A stretch of DNA of 21,062 nt, from the NCBI GenBank assembly GCA_002496395.1, contig DAJQ01000035.1, positions 59,941 through 81,002 of the forward strand, read 5' to 3'. The notes under the pieces are model-generated. The model made no database searches. It was not told the origin of the DNA and worked only from the letters and a program-made list of their open reading frames with translations. The stretch is from Methanocorpusculaceae archaeon UBA456. GTDB lineage: Archaea > Halobacteriota > Methanomicrobia > Methanomicrobiales > Methanocorpusculaceae. This document shows positions 5,694 through 14,114 of the stretch, one piece after another (the stretch's first letter is position 1; every line of letters begins with the position of its first letter). The position numbers and the translations under genes were made by a program.

Positions 5694-7130
5694 ATGTCTC
5701 AACAAATCTTCGTCGACCGGAATGATGAGCTCCGGTTCCTTCTTGATCGATACCATTCACAGAAGCCGGAGTGCATAATCATCTATGGCAGGCGGCGTGT
5801 CGGGAAGACAACTCTCCTCGCCCAATTCCTAAAGAAGGCAAGAGGCTTCTACTTCCTTGCCTCCGAAGAGGGAACAGCCCTTAATATTTCAGATTTTGCG
5901 CACTATGCAGGAGAATACCTCCAGGATCCTGATTTTGAGCGGGGAAGTTATCCGGATTGGAAAGCAATTTTTCAGGCGCTCATTTCCCACCGGAGATTCG
6001 CACCACCTGATGGAGGAAAAGTTGTGATTGTGATCGATGAGTTTCCGTACCTAATCGGACGGGATAAAGCAACTCCATCAATCTTCCAGAAGATATGGGA
6101 TCAGATCCTCGCCCATGAGCCGGTGATGCTTATCATCTCAGGATCATCAGTGAGCGCAATGGAAAGTGAAGTACTGGCATACACAAGCCCCCTGTACGGC
6201 AGAAGAACAGGACAGTGGCAGGTTGAGCCGCTTCCCTACCCCTACCTCCGGGAGATCCTCCCCTATACTGAGCATGACCTGATTCTGACATGGTGCATCC
6301 TTGGAGGAATACCGGCATATCTCAGATTATTCAATCCGGATCTCCCCTTCTGGGAGAATGTGGAGGAGCAGATCCTGACAAAGGGTGCATACCTCTACTC
6401 TGAGGCAGAACTCCTGATGCACTATGAGTTTCGGGAAGCTGGCAACTATATCTCGATTCTTCGCGCACTTGTGTCCGGACATACGACACTATCAGCAGTC
6501 TGCCAGGCAACCGGACTTGATAAAGGGATGATCTCCAAATATCTTGCAATACTCTCACGTATGCAGCTCATTCGGGATGAAGCTCCGGTAACCGCACATG
6601 CGGGGTTCAGGAGACGGCATTACCGTTTGTGTGACCCGTATCTCACATTCTGGTTCCGCTTTGTGTATCCCAGGCGGGCAGAGACTGAAACCGGCAAGGT
6701 GGAGGCGGTTCTTCATTCGATTCAGGACTCAATCGCTCCATATTGTGGAGAGATGTTTGAGATACTTATTGAAGATCTGGTACGGAGAGGGATCCTGTTT
6801 CCGGATACGCCATACTCACGCCTGGGGCGATGGTGGCAGAACGAGATAGAGATTGATATCGTCGGGCTCGATGAGCGGACAGGGTCCGCCCTTTTCTGCG
6901 AATGCAAATGGTCTGAAATCGGCATGCGGGATGCACGATCCATCATGGCAACTCTCAGGGAGAAGGCAGAACACGTGCGATGGAGAAACGGCGAGCGGGA
7001 AGAACGCTATGCACTGATCGCCAGGGAGATTCACGGGAAAGAACAGCTCAGGGATGAGGGGTACCACGTCATTGATCTCCAAGATATCACCCTGCTTTCA
7101 GAGAGCTCTCTGGCAGATAAAACCCGATAA
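5694..7130 (+). CDS. Archaeal AAA-type ATPase with DUF234 nuclease-like C-terminus (478 aa)
   Basis: This is a member of the archaeal ATPase/DUF234 family, common in archaeal accessory regions but with no settled role. Visible parts are Walker A GRRRVGKT (32-39, Lys38), Walker B VVIVIDEFPYL (Asp115, Glu116), a sensor-like IISGSS, a winged-helix segment (about 260-310: TLSAVCQATGLDKGMISKYL), and a C-terminal PD-(D/E)XK-type motif with Asp388 (EIDIVG) and Glu403-x-Lys405 (CECKW). Length is normal. No ribosome site precedes the ATG, which fits a leaderless transcript. A T6 tract at 7164-7169 could end the transcript before the restriction gene 70 bases downstream. The nuclease activity is inferred from motif residues. 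Confidence 0.85.
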   Translation: MSQQIFVDRNDELRFLLDRYHSQKPECIIIYGRRRVGKTTLLAQFLKKARGFYFLASEEGTALNISDFAHYAGEYLQDPDFERGSYPDWKAIFQALISHRRFAPPDGGKVVIVIDEFPYLIGRDKATPSIFQKIWDQILAHEPVMLIISGSSVSAMESEVLAYTSPLYGRRTGQWQVEPLPYPYLREILPYTEHDLILTWCILGGIPAYLRLFNPDLPFWENVEEQILTKGAYLYSEAELLMHYEFREAGNYISILRALVSGHTTLSAVCQATGLDKGMISKYLAILSRMQLIRDEAPVTAHAGFRRRHYRLCDPYLTFWFRFVYPRRAETETGKVEAVLHSIQDSIAPYCGEMFEILIEDLVRRGILFPDTPYSRLGRWWQNEIEIDIVGLDERTGSALFCECKWSEIGMRDARSIMATLREKAEHVRWRNGEREERYALIAREIHGKEQLRDEGYHVIDLQDITLLSESSLADKTR

Positions 7131-7203
7131 TCCTATCAGAATTTAGAGCTTCAGATCATACCCTTTTTTCTCTTCCAACACCCCATCCCTCCAATTGATT
7201 ACA

Positions 7204-10200
7204 ATGGTTGATTCGGCTGCATGCCCTGAGGCAATACAACATCTTGTCGAGCGTTTCGGTTTTCATCTCCCCTCATATAAGCGGGGGCAGAAGAACGAAA
7301 CCGAACTCAGGCGGCAGTTCCTCGATCCCTTCTTCCACGCTCTCGGATGGGATGTTGATAATAACAAGGGATACTCCGAGGCATACAAGGAGGTTGCCCA
7401 TGAAGAGCCGATCAAGATCCGGGGCAAGACGCTCTTCATCGACTATGCATTCCGGATCGGCGGCCAGACAAAATTCATTGTCGAGGCAAAGAAGCCCGAT
7501 ATCAATATAAAGGACGATACCAATGCAGCCCTCCAGCTCAGGAGATATGCCTGGAATGCAAATCTCAAACTGAGCATCCTGACCGATTTTGAAGAGTTTG
7601 CAGTCTATGACTGCACCATCCCGATTGGCAAAAGCGATACCGCCGCAACAGCCCGGATCGCCTACTTCACATTCAAGGAATACCCGGAGAAATGGAGCTG
7701 GATCGAGGAGATATTCGCACAGGAATCGATCAAGCTCGGATCATTCGACAGGTTTGCCGAGTCAAAGAAGGGAAAACGCGGAACTTCCCGGGTGGATGAT
7801 GCGTTCCTTGAGGATATCGAGAAGTGGCGGGATCTCCTTGCAAGGAATATAGCGCTCCGGAATGAGATCACGCTTGAAGAGCTGAATACCGTTGTCCAGC
7901 GCACCATTGACCGGATCATCTTCCTCAGGATCTGTGAGGATCGGGGTATTGAGAGATATGGGAGGCTAAACGATCTTCGGGAAGGTACAGGGATCTATAA
8001 GCGGCTCTGTGAGATCTTCATTGAGGCAGATGACCGCTACAACTCAGGGCTCTTCTATTTCCAGGAGGAACGAGGGAGAACCGAGAGCCCAGACACCCTC
8101 TCACTCTCGATAACAATCGATGATAAGGTGCTCAAAGAGATCATCAACCGCCTCTATTACCCTGAGAGTCCTTTTGAGTTCTCGGTGATCCCGACTGAGA
8201 TCCTCGGTCATGTCTATGAACAGTTCCTCGGAAAGGTGATCCGGCTCACCGATGGAGGACAGGCAAAGATCGAATACAAGCCGGAGGTCAGAAAAGCGGG
8301 AGGGGTCTTCTACACGCCGACCTATATCGTCGATTACATTGTCACCAAAACAGTAGGGGAACGTGTCAAGGACAAAACACCAAAAGAGGTCTCTGAGATT
8401 AAAATCCTCGATCCCGCCTGTGGATCGGGATCGTTTCTGATCGGGGCATACCAATATCTCCTTGACTGGCACCGCGACTGGTACATCGAACACCTGGTGC
8501 CGGTGATCAAGGGGAAGGGGGCAACCTCGAAAGAGGTGCAGGCACTCATCCCATCACAGTATCAGGAGGCAGCCGGGAAGAAAGGCGCAAAATCCAGATC
8601 CCGAGCACAGAACGATCATGTCGAGCTGCCGATCTTTGCATCAGGTGATGGATCTGTCCCCCGTGTCAGGAGCACCTGGCAGCTCACCTCGGCTGAACGG
8701 AAGAGGATTCTCTTAAACAACATCTTCGGTGTGGATATCGACACACAGGCAGTCGAAGTCACCAAGCTTTCCCTCCTGCTGAAGGTGCTTGAAGGCGAGA
8801 ACGAAGAGACGATCTCAAAACAGCTGAAACTCTTTGCAGAACGGGCACTCCCCTCCCTGCATCGGAATATCAAGTGCGGCAACTCGCTCATTGGACCCGA
8901 TATCTACACCACGGTTCAGAATACTTTCACGGATGAAGAGATCCGCCAGATCAATCCCTTCGACTGGAAACGCGAGTTCCCCGAGATCATACGGAGGGGC
9001 GGGTTCGATGCGGTGATCGGGAATCCACCGTATGTACGGCAGGAAACACTTGGACAGGTGTTTAAAGATTACGTTAAGACACAATATGCTAGTTATGCCG
9101 GTACAGCGGATTTATATGTATATTTTATTGAGAAGTCGCATAAACTCCTCAAAAACGCAGGCATTTTTGGATTTATCACCTCAAACAAATTTATTCGGAC
9201 AAGATATGGAGAGAACATTCGCAATTATATAAAAACTAACTCGACATTAATTCAGATAATTGATTTTGGTGAATTACCCGTATTTCAAAATGCATCAACA
9301 TTTCCAGCGATAATACTGACTCGAAATAACCCCTGCAAAGAACAACAATTTGACTATGTACCAATAAAGAGTCTTGATTTCCAGTCACTCGAAGAAGAAG
9401 CCTTACAACGAGCAATACACCTTGATAATGAGTCAATTTGCGGAGTGAATTGGTCACTTGCTAATAAGGATGAGACAACAATCATTCTAAAAATGAACTC
9501 CGGTAACATCATCCAATTAGGTGATTATATTCAAGGTAAAATATTTCGAGGTATGATAACCGGTTTGAATAATGCATTTGTTATTGATAGAGAAACAAGA
9601 GAGCGGTTTATCGCAGATGACCCTAAGAATGCAGAGATCATTAAGCCATTTCTCATTGGTAAGGATCTTAAGCGTTATGCCTCCTTAAATACTGGAAGAT
9701 ATTTAATTTTCTTTGAAAAGGGCATTACTAACCGGTTGGGGAATGAGTATCGTAATAAATGGAAATGGGTCGAAGATCAATATCCCGCGATTGCACAGCA
9801 TTTAAAGCCTTTTGAAGCGGAAGCACAGAAGAGATACGACAAAGGAGATTACTGGTGGGAATTGCGTGCTTGCGATTATTTAGATGAGTTTGAAAAGCCA
9901 AAAATCATTTACCCCGATATTGCAAAAGAAAGCCGAATGACGTTCGATGATTCAGGTTATTATTTAGGAAATACGGCGTACTTCATTCCAATAAAGGACT
10001 TTTATCTTCTTGGCATTATAAACTCAAAACTTATTTTCAAATATTTTAAACGGAATGCTTCGGTTTTAGGTGATGCAGATAAAGGAGGAAGATTACGTTG
10101 GTTTACTCAGGATGTCATACGAATCCCAATCCGTACCATCAATCCCTCCAACCCCGATGACGTTGCCCGGCATGATCGCATTGTTGCCCTTGTCGAGCGG

Positions 10201-10368
10201 ATACTTGATCTGAATACGAAGGTGGGCGGGGTGCGGGAGGCACATGCCCGCGAACTCCTCATGCGGCAGATTGAGGCGATAGATGCCGGGATTGATAAAG
10301 AAGTGTATGAGCTCTACGGGCTTACCGGAGACGAGATCAGGATGGTGGAAGAGGCGGTTGCCCAATAG
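7204..10368 (+). CDS. Type IIG-like restriction-modification protein (Eco57I/MmeI-like), 1054 aa
   Basis: One chain carries nuclease, methyltransferase and specificity parts. It should methylate adenine in its target using S-adenosylmethionine and cut unmethylated DNA. The N-terminal PD-(D/E)XK nuclease shows Asp80 and Glu94-x-Lys96 (FIVEAKKP). A helical linker is followed by the N6-adenine methylase with motif I DPACGSGSF (403-411) and catalytic NPPY (607-610). The C-terminal target-recognition part occupies about 620-975. I prefer ATG 7204 over TTG 7195. Bases about 9060-10110 drop to roughly 35% GC with three GATC sites, against about 50% GC and about 25 sites in the preceding kilobase, so the specificity part was probably exchanged. 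It could act alone or as methylase only. Confidence 0.87.
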   Translation: MVDSAACPEAIQHLVERFGFHLPSYKRGQKNETELRRQFLDPFFHALGWDVDNNKGYSEAYKEVAHEEPIKIRGKTLFIDYAFRIGGQTKFIVEAKKPDINIKDDTNAALQLRRYAWNANLKLSILTDFEEFAVYDCTIPIGKSDTAATARIAYFTFKEYPEKWSWIEEIFAQESIKLGSFDRFAESKKGKRGTSRVDDAFLEDIEKWRDLLARNIALRNEITLEELNTVVQRTIDRIIFLRICEDRGIERYGRLNDLREGTGIYKRLCEIFIEADDRYNSGLFYFQEERGRTESPDTLSLSITIDDKVLKEIINRLYYPESPFEFSVIPTEILGHVYEQFLGKVIRLTDGGQAKIEYKPEVRKAGGVFYTPTYIVDYIVTKTVGERVKDKTPKEVSEIKILDPACGSGSFLIGAYQYLLDWHRDWYIEHLVPVIKGKGATSKEVQALIPSQYQEAAGKKGAKSRSRAQNDHVELPIFASGDGSVPRVRSTWQLTSAERKRILLNNIFGVDIDTQAVEVTKLSLLLKVLEGENEETISKQLKLFAERALPSLHRNIKCGNSLIGPDIYTTVQNTFTDEEIRQINPFDWKREFPEIIRRGGFDAVIGNPPYVRQETLGQVFKDYVKTQYASYAGTADLYVYFIEKSHKLLKNAGIFGFITSNKFIRTRYGENIRNYIKTNSTLIQIIDFGELPVFQNASTFPAIILTRNNPCKEQQFDYVPIKSLDFQSLEEEALQRAIHLDNESICGVNWSLANKDETTIILKMNSGNIIQLGDYIQGKIFRGMITGLNNAFVIDRETRERFIADDPKNAEIIKPFLIGKDLKRYASLNTGRYLIFFEKGITNRLGNEYRNKWKWVEDQYPAIAQHLKPFEAEAQKRYDKGDYWWELRACDYLDEFEKPKIIYPDIAKESRMTFDDSGYYLGNTAYFIPIKDFYLLGIINSKLIFKYFKRNASVLGDADKGGRLRWFTQDVIRIPIRTINPSNPDDVARHDRIVALVERILDLNTKVGGVREAHARELLMRQIEAIDAGIDKEVYELYGLTGDEIRMVEEAVAQ

Positions 10369-10443
10369 AGTTGCCGGTGGGTTTACAGGTGAGTTAACAT
10401 GTGGGATTATTGATAATCGTACGGGAAGAATCGGAGGCAGTGC

Positions 10444-10968
10444 ATGCACATTCTCGAAGATATCCTGGCCCATAATCTCTTCATCATCTTTTGCGGATCT
10501 GCCGCCAGCAGGAAGTCAGCAGAGAGGGGATGCTACTATTGCGGACCGGGAAATAAATTCTGGCCGCAGTTCTCCCGGATAACCGGCAGAGAGAACATAA
10601 TCCCTGGGTCCATAGAGGATTGCCGGATTGTTTTGAAATTTGGAATCGGGCTTACCGATCTGAATAAGACAGAATCGGGATCCGACAGATCCCTGACAAA
10701 ATCAGAGTACGACACCGGGAGCTTCATGCAGAAAATGCTGGAATATGCACCCCGCTATATCGTCTTCAATGGGAAGGAAGCCGCCAGACACGCATTAAAG
10801 AGAAGAGAGATCGAATATGGCATGCAATCTGAGATGATTGGAGAGAGTGCTCTATTTGTCGCTCCATCCACCTCCGGACTCTCGGCTAAGGACTGGAAGT
10901 ACCACGGGGAAGAGTGCTGGGGCAGGATAGGGGAGATCTATTCGGAGATGCAGGCAGGGGAGGATTGA
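10444..10968 (+). CDS. MUG/TDG-superfamily mismatch DNA glycosylase-like protein (174 aa)
   Basis: The protein aligns without gaps to the first active-site block of E. coli Mug: IFCGSAASRKSAERG (15-29), then YYCGPGNKFWP (31-41). It continues with GIGLTDLNKT (67-76), an FNGKEAA strand (108-114) and VAPSTSGLS (139-147), matching Mug's LPNPSGLS loop. Such enzymes flip out and remove uracil or thymine mispaired with guanine. The catalytic Asn of GINPG is replaced by Ala20, so activity or substrate may differ; I recall related proteins with a similar GTAAG sequence. GGAGG at about 10433-10437 is a strong ribosome site. It lies 75 bases after the restriction gene and may share its transcript. Confidence 0.8.
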   Translation: MHILEDILAHNLFIIFCGSAASRKSAERGCYYCGPGNKFWPQFSRITGRENIIPGSIEDCRIVLKFGIGLTDLNKTESGSDRSLTKSEYDTGSFMQKMLEYAPRYIVFNGKEAARHALKRREIEYGMQSEMIGESALFVAPSTSGLSAKDWKYHGEECWGRIGEIYSEMQAGED

Positions 10969-11061
10969 ATAAATAATGAGTCCCGATAGCTGTGAGCAGG
11001 AACAGAGAGAAGTGGCAGGATAAGAGATGACTCCCCCATAAACATACACATACATACACCC

Positions 11062-11075
11062 AATATTTAAATAAG
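11062..11075 (+). promoter_or_regulatory. TATA box for the vapBC-like pair, leaderless mRNA predicted
   Basis: AATATTTAAATAAG lies 21-34 bases before the antitoxin ATG at 11096, so transcription should start at or next to the ATG. No Shine-Dalgarno is present. Just upstream is a run of CATACA-type short repeats (11040-11060), whose relevance is unknown. Confidence 0.55.
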
Positions 11076-11095
11076 TCTGAGATATACTTACATCC

Positions 11096-11335
11096 ATGGG
11101 AACGATCACACTCAGCATCGACGATGAAACAGAGCGGCGCTTTCGGAGCACAGCCAGGAAGGTTATAGGGGAGCGAAAAGGGTACCTGGGCGAAGCTGCA
11201 ACCGATGCGATGAAACTCTGGATTCACGAGAAGACGCAGGAAGCCATAGCAAAAGATGCTCTGGAACTCATCAGGAAGACATACCATTTTGGAGAGAAGA
11301 AATATCGCTACAGGAAGGATCTCTATGACCGGTGA
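11096..11335 (+). CDS. vapB: VapB-type antitoxin, ribbon-helix-helix (79 aa)
   Basis: The N-terminus MGTITLSIDDETERRFRSTA is a typical RHH strand and helix. It is followed by a second helix (LGEAATDAMKLWIHEKTQEA) and a basic, aromatic tail (FGEKKYRYRKDLYD) that would wrap the toxin. It should neutralise the VapC-like toxin encoded next and repress the shared promoter. The last 11 bases overlap the toxin start (ATGACCGGTGA), coupling their translation. The promoter predicts a leaderless mRNA. RHH antitoxins are sequence-diverse, so the pairing with a PIN toxin is the strongest evidence. Confidence 0.8.
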   Translation: MGTITLSIDDETERRFRSTARKVIGERKGYLGEAATDAMKLWIHEKTQEAIAKDALELIRKTYHFGEKKYRYRKDLYDR

Positions 11336-11762
11336 AGCACCACCGCTCATCGATACCAACATACTGGTCTATCTCTTTGATGAAGACGCGGCAAATAAAC
11401 GGGATATCTCTCATCAGCTCATCGCAGGCTGTTTCAAATCAGAGAGAAGGTATTCTCTGTCTTACCAAAACCTTGCAGAATTTTCTGTCGTTGTCACTGA
11501 GAAGGTCGCAGATCCAATGCCATCTGAAGATATCCAGCGATTCATTCATACGATTACCTCATACCAGGGATGGAATCTCGTTCACTACACAGGCACGACA
11601 ATCATACATGCCCATGAGATTAAAGAACAGCATAAGCTCCATTTCTGGGATGCCCTGCTGGCTGCAACAATGCTGGAAAACCATATTCATACAATATATA
11701 CCGAAGATGCACATTTCAGGAAGGTTCCCGGAATCACCATGATGAATCCATATCAGACTTAG
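11325..11762 (+). CDS. vapC: VapC-like PIN-domain ribonuclease toxin (145 aa)
   Basis: A PIN-domain nuclease of about the family's usual length. VapC toxins cut tRNA or rRNA and stop translation. The metal-binding acidic residues are visible: Asp10 in LIDTNILVYLFD, Glu52 in NLAEFSV, Asp109 in HFWDALLAA and Glu127/Asp128 in IYTEDAHF. I chose ATG 11325, which overlaps the antitoxin's last codons, over an upstream in-frame codon (11256) that would add residues ahead of the PIN strand. All catalytic residues are present, so it is probably active. The RNA target cannot be read from sequence. Confidence 0.88.
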   Translation: MTGEAPPLIDTNILVYLFDEDAANKRDISHQLIAGCFKSERRYSLSYQNLAEFSVVVTEKVADPMPSEDIQRFIHTITSYQGWNLVHYTGTTIIHAHEIKEQHKLHFWDALLAATMLENHIHTIYTEDAHFRKVPGITMMNPYQT

Positions 11763-11920
11763 CTATAACGGATTAAATCAATATGGTGAGCTGATACCCT
11801 CTTCACATTACAGGATACATCACCCCCCTCACCACCTCTTCCCCATTCCGTCCCCGGTAAAAACAGCAACAAATAAGAACTTTTCCCCCATTTTTACATT
11901 ACAATAGCACGGGGAGATGT

Positions 11921-13816
11921 ATGAGTGGAGAGTACGAGCAGGCGTTCCGCGAATCGATAACAGCTCCCGAACAGTTCTGGGGAACTGCGGCAGAAACAAT
12001 CATCTGGTCCAAAGAATATGACCGGGTGCTCACCGCCGGAGATCCCCCCTTTTATCACTGGTTTGAAGGGGGTGAACTCAACACCTGTTACAATTGCCTC
12101 GACCGCCATATCGAAGAGGGGCGGGGGGACAGAACAGCCCTCATCTATGACAGCCCGGTCACACACACGATCAAAAAATATAGCTACACCGAGCTGCGGG
12201 ATCTCGTTGCCCTCTGTGCCGGAGGCCTCCGGAAACTGGGCGTCGAAAAAGGGGATCGGATCGTCATCTATATGCCGATGATCCCGGAGGCGGTCATCGC
12301 AATGCTCGCCTCTGCCAGGATTGGGGCCATCCATTCGGTCGTCTTCGGCGGGTTTGCCTCCCGCGAACTTGCAAAGCGGATCGAAGATGCAGAACCAAAG
12401 ATCATCATCACTGCATCTTGCGGGATAGAAGTCAACCGGATCATCCCCTACAAGCCGCTCCTTGACGGAGCACTCGCCCTCTGCACACACCAGCCTTCGG
12501 CGTGCGTGTATGTCCAGCGGAAAGAGCACCCACTTGATCTACCAGACGATTTGGAGATGACATGGGATCAGCTGATGGACGCAGAGCCCGCCCCCCGCAT
12601 TCCGGTGAAAGCAACCGATCCCCTCTACCTCCTCTATACCTCCGGCACCACCGGCAAGCCAAAAGGGGTGGTGCGGGATAACGGAGGCCACCTGGTGGCA
12701 CTCTCCTGGAGCATGAAGCAGATCTATGGAATGAAACCCGGAGAAGTATACTGGGCAGCCTCGGATATCGGCTGGATCGTCGGCCATTCCTATATTGTAT
12801 ACGGGCCGCTTCTGCATGGGTGCACGACGATCCTCTATGAAGGAAAGTCGGTCGGCACCCCGGACCCGGGAGCCTTCTGGCGGGTGATAGCCGAGCATCG
12901 TGTATCAGTCCTCTTCTGTGCACCAACCGCCTTCCGGGCGATCCGGAAAGAAGATCCAACGGGATCATATATCAGGAAGTACGATCTCTCGTCCCTGAGG
13001 ACGCTCTTTCTGGCGGGCGAACGATGCGATCCTGACACCCTGCTCTGGGCAGAAGAGAAACTCGGTGTGCCGGTGATCGATCACTGGTGGCAGACAGAAA
13101 CCGGCTGGGCGATCGGGGCTAACTGTGCCGGTCTTGAGCTGCTGCCGGTGAAGCCCGGATCATGCACAAAACCTGTTCCCGGCTACCAGATCGAGGTACT
13201 CGATACCGAAGGCAAAAACGTCCCGGCAGGAGTGACAGGGAATGTCGTTGTCCGGCTTCCGCTTCCACCCGGCTGTTTCACCACGCTCTGGAAGAATGAT
13301 GCAGATTTTGTCACCACCTACTTCTCCGCATATCCGGGCTACTACCTGACATCCGACGCAGGCTTCATCGATGAAGACGGGTATCTCTGGATCATGGGGA
13401 GGACCGACGATATCATCAATGTGGCGGGTCACCGGCTCTCGACAGGCGCGATGGAAGAGGTGCTGGCATCCCACCCCGATGTTGCCGAATGTGCCGTCTC
13501 CGGCGTCTTTGATCCGGTGAAAGGAGAGATACCGCTCGGCTTTGTTCTCCTGAAGGCAGGGGTGGAGCGTGAAGAGGCAACAATCAGATCCGAGCTCATT
13601 GCACTTGTGAGGCAGAAGATAGGGCCGATTGCATCCTTTAAAGAGGTCGCAGTCGTTAAACGTCTTCCAAAGACGAGGTCAGGAAAGATCCTGCGCGGCA
13701 CGATCAAAAAGATTGCTGACGGCACCCCCTATACCGTTCCGGCAACAATCGACGATCCCGCAATCCTTGACGAGATCAAAGAAAAACTCATGTATATGGG
13801 ATATCCAAAACACTAA
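11921..13816 (+). CDS. AMP-forming acyl-CoA synthetase, propionyl-CoA synthetase (PrpE)-like (631 aa)
   Basis: This enzyme activates a short-chain carboxylate with ATP and CoA, forming an acyl-adenylate and then acyl-CoA. The phosphate loop YTSGTTGKPKG is at 239-249. The adenylation motif HWWQTETGW (388-396) has Trp where acetyl-CoA synthetase has Gly (TETGG), which, from memory, matches PrpE/ACSS3-type enzymes. The hinge region GRTDDIINVAGHRLS and the C-terminal catalytic lysine in PKTRSGKIL (Lys589) are intact. A ribosome site GGGGAGATG abuts the ATG, and AAATAAG (11871-11877) is a possible TATA box. In a methanogen it would probably assimilate acetate or propionate; the substrate is inferred. 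A broader acetyl-CoA synthetase annotation is possible. Confidence 0.88.
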   Translation: MSGEYEQAFRESITAPEQFWGTAAETIIWSKEYDRVLTAGDPPFYHWFEGGELNTCYNCLDRHIEEGRGDRTALIYDSPVTHTIKKYSYTELRDLVALCAGGLRKLGVEKGDRIVIYMPMIPEAVIAMLASARIGAIHSVVFGGFASRELAKRIEDAEPKIIITASCGIEVNRIIPYKPLLDGALALCTHQPSACVYVQRKEHPLDLPDDLEMTWDQLMDAEPAPRIPVKATDPLYLLYTSGTTGKPKGVVRDNGGHLVALSWSMKQIYGMKPGEVYWAASDIGWIVGHSYIVYGPLLHGCTTILYEGKSVGTPDPGAFWRVIAEHRVSVLFCAPTAFRAIRKEDPTGSYIRKYDLSSLRTLFLAGERCDPDTLLWAEEKLGVPVIDHWWQTETGWAIGANCAGLELLPVKPGSCTKPVPGYQIEVLDTEGKNVPAGVTGNVVVRLPLPPGCFTTLWKNDADFVTTYFSAYPGYYLTSDAGFIDEDGYLWIMGRTDDIINVAGHRLSTGAMEEVLASHPDVAECAVSGVFDPVKGEIPLGFVLLKAGVEREEATIRSELIALVRQKIGPIASFKEVAVVKRLPKTRSGKILRGTIKKIADGTPYTVPATIDDPAILDEIKEKLMYMGYPKH

Positions 13817-14114
13817 TATGATGGGAGATCGGCCATCCCTGTTTCTTTCAATTACTCTCCCTGTATAAAGAGAGAGAGAGGAGAAACATATATTTATATA
13901 TTACATATGAATCAGTATTATAAATATCACCAACCTACCTTATATACGTAAAATAAAAAAACAGGTTAGTATAACTTAATCGAGAGCCATACCATCGAGA
14001 TTTGAGTGAAAGCCCATACAAACATTCATAAACAGATGAACTCAACACTTTTCTATAAGGGATACCTGAATATATCTTTATAGTTTCCAATTGGCATCTC
14101 TTCAGGGCCTGACC
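13817..14114. other. AT-rich intergenic region before the sensor kinase
   Basis: No gene is seen in these 298 bases. GGGAGATCGGCCATCCC near 13823-13839 can form a short hairpin and is followed by TTTCTTT, a possible terminator of the synthetase. An (AG)n tract follows (AAGAGAGAGAGAGGAG, near 13868-13883), then a strongly AT-rich stretch. Confidence 0.4.
14071..14083 (+). promoter_or_regulatory. TATA box for the hybrid histidine kinase
   Basis: TATATCTTTATAG lies 32-44 bases before ATG 14115, predicting a leader of about 10-20 bases. No clear Shine-Dalgarno is seen. Confidence 0.4.

Noticed and set aside
5434..5778. Forward 114-codon frame before the ATPase
   Set aside because: It overlaps the ATPase start by 85 bases, has no ribosome site and shows no recognisable domain; the ATPase start is well supported.
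11921..13816. Calling the synthetase a standard acetyl-CoA synthetase (acs)
   Set aside because: The TETGW motif differs from the TETGG expected for acs and fits PrpE-like enzymes better; the substrate is still unproven, so no symbol was given.
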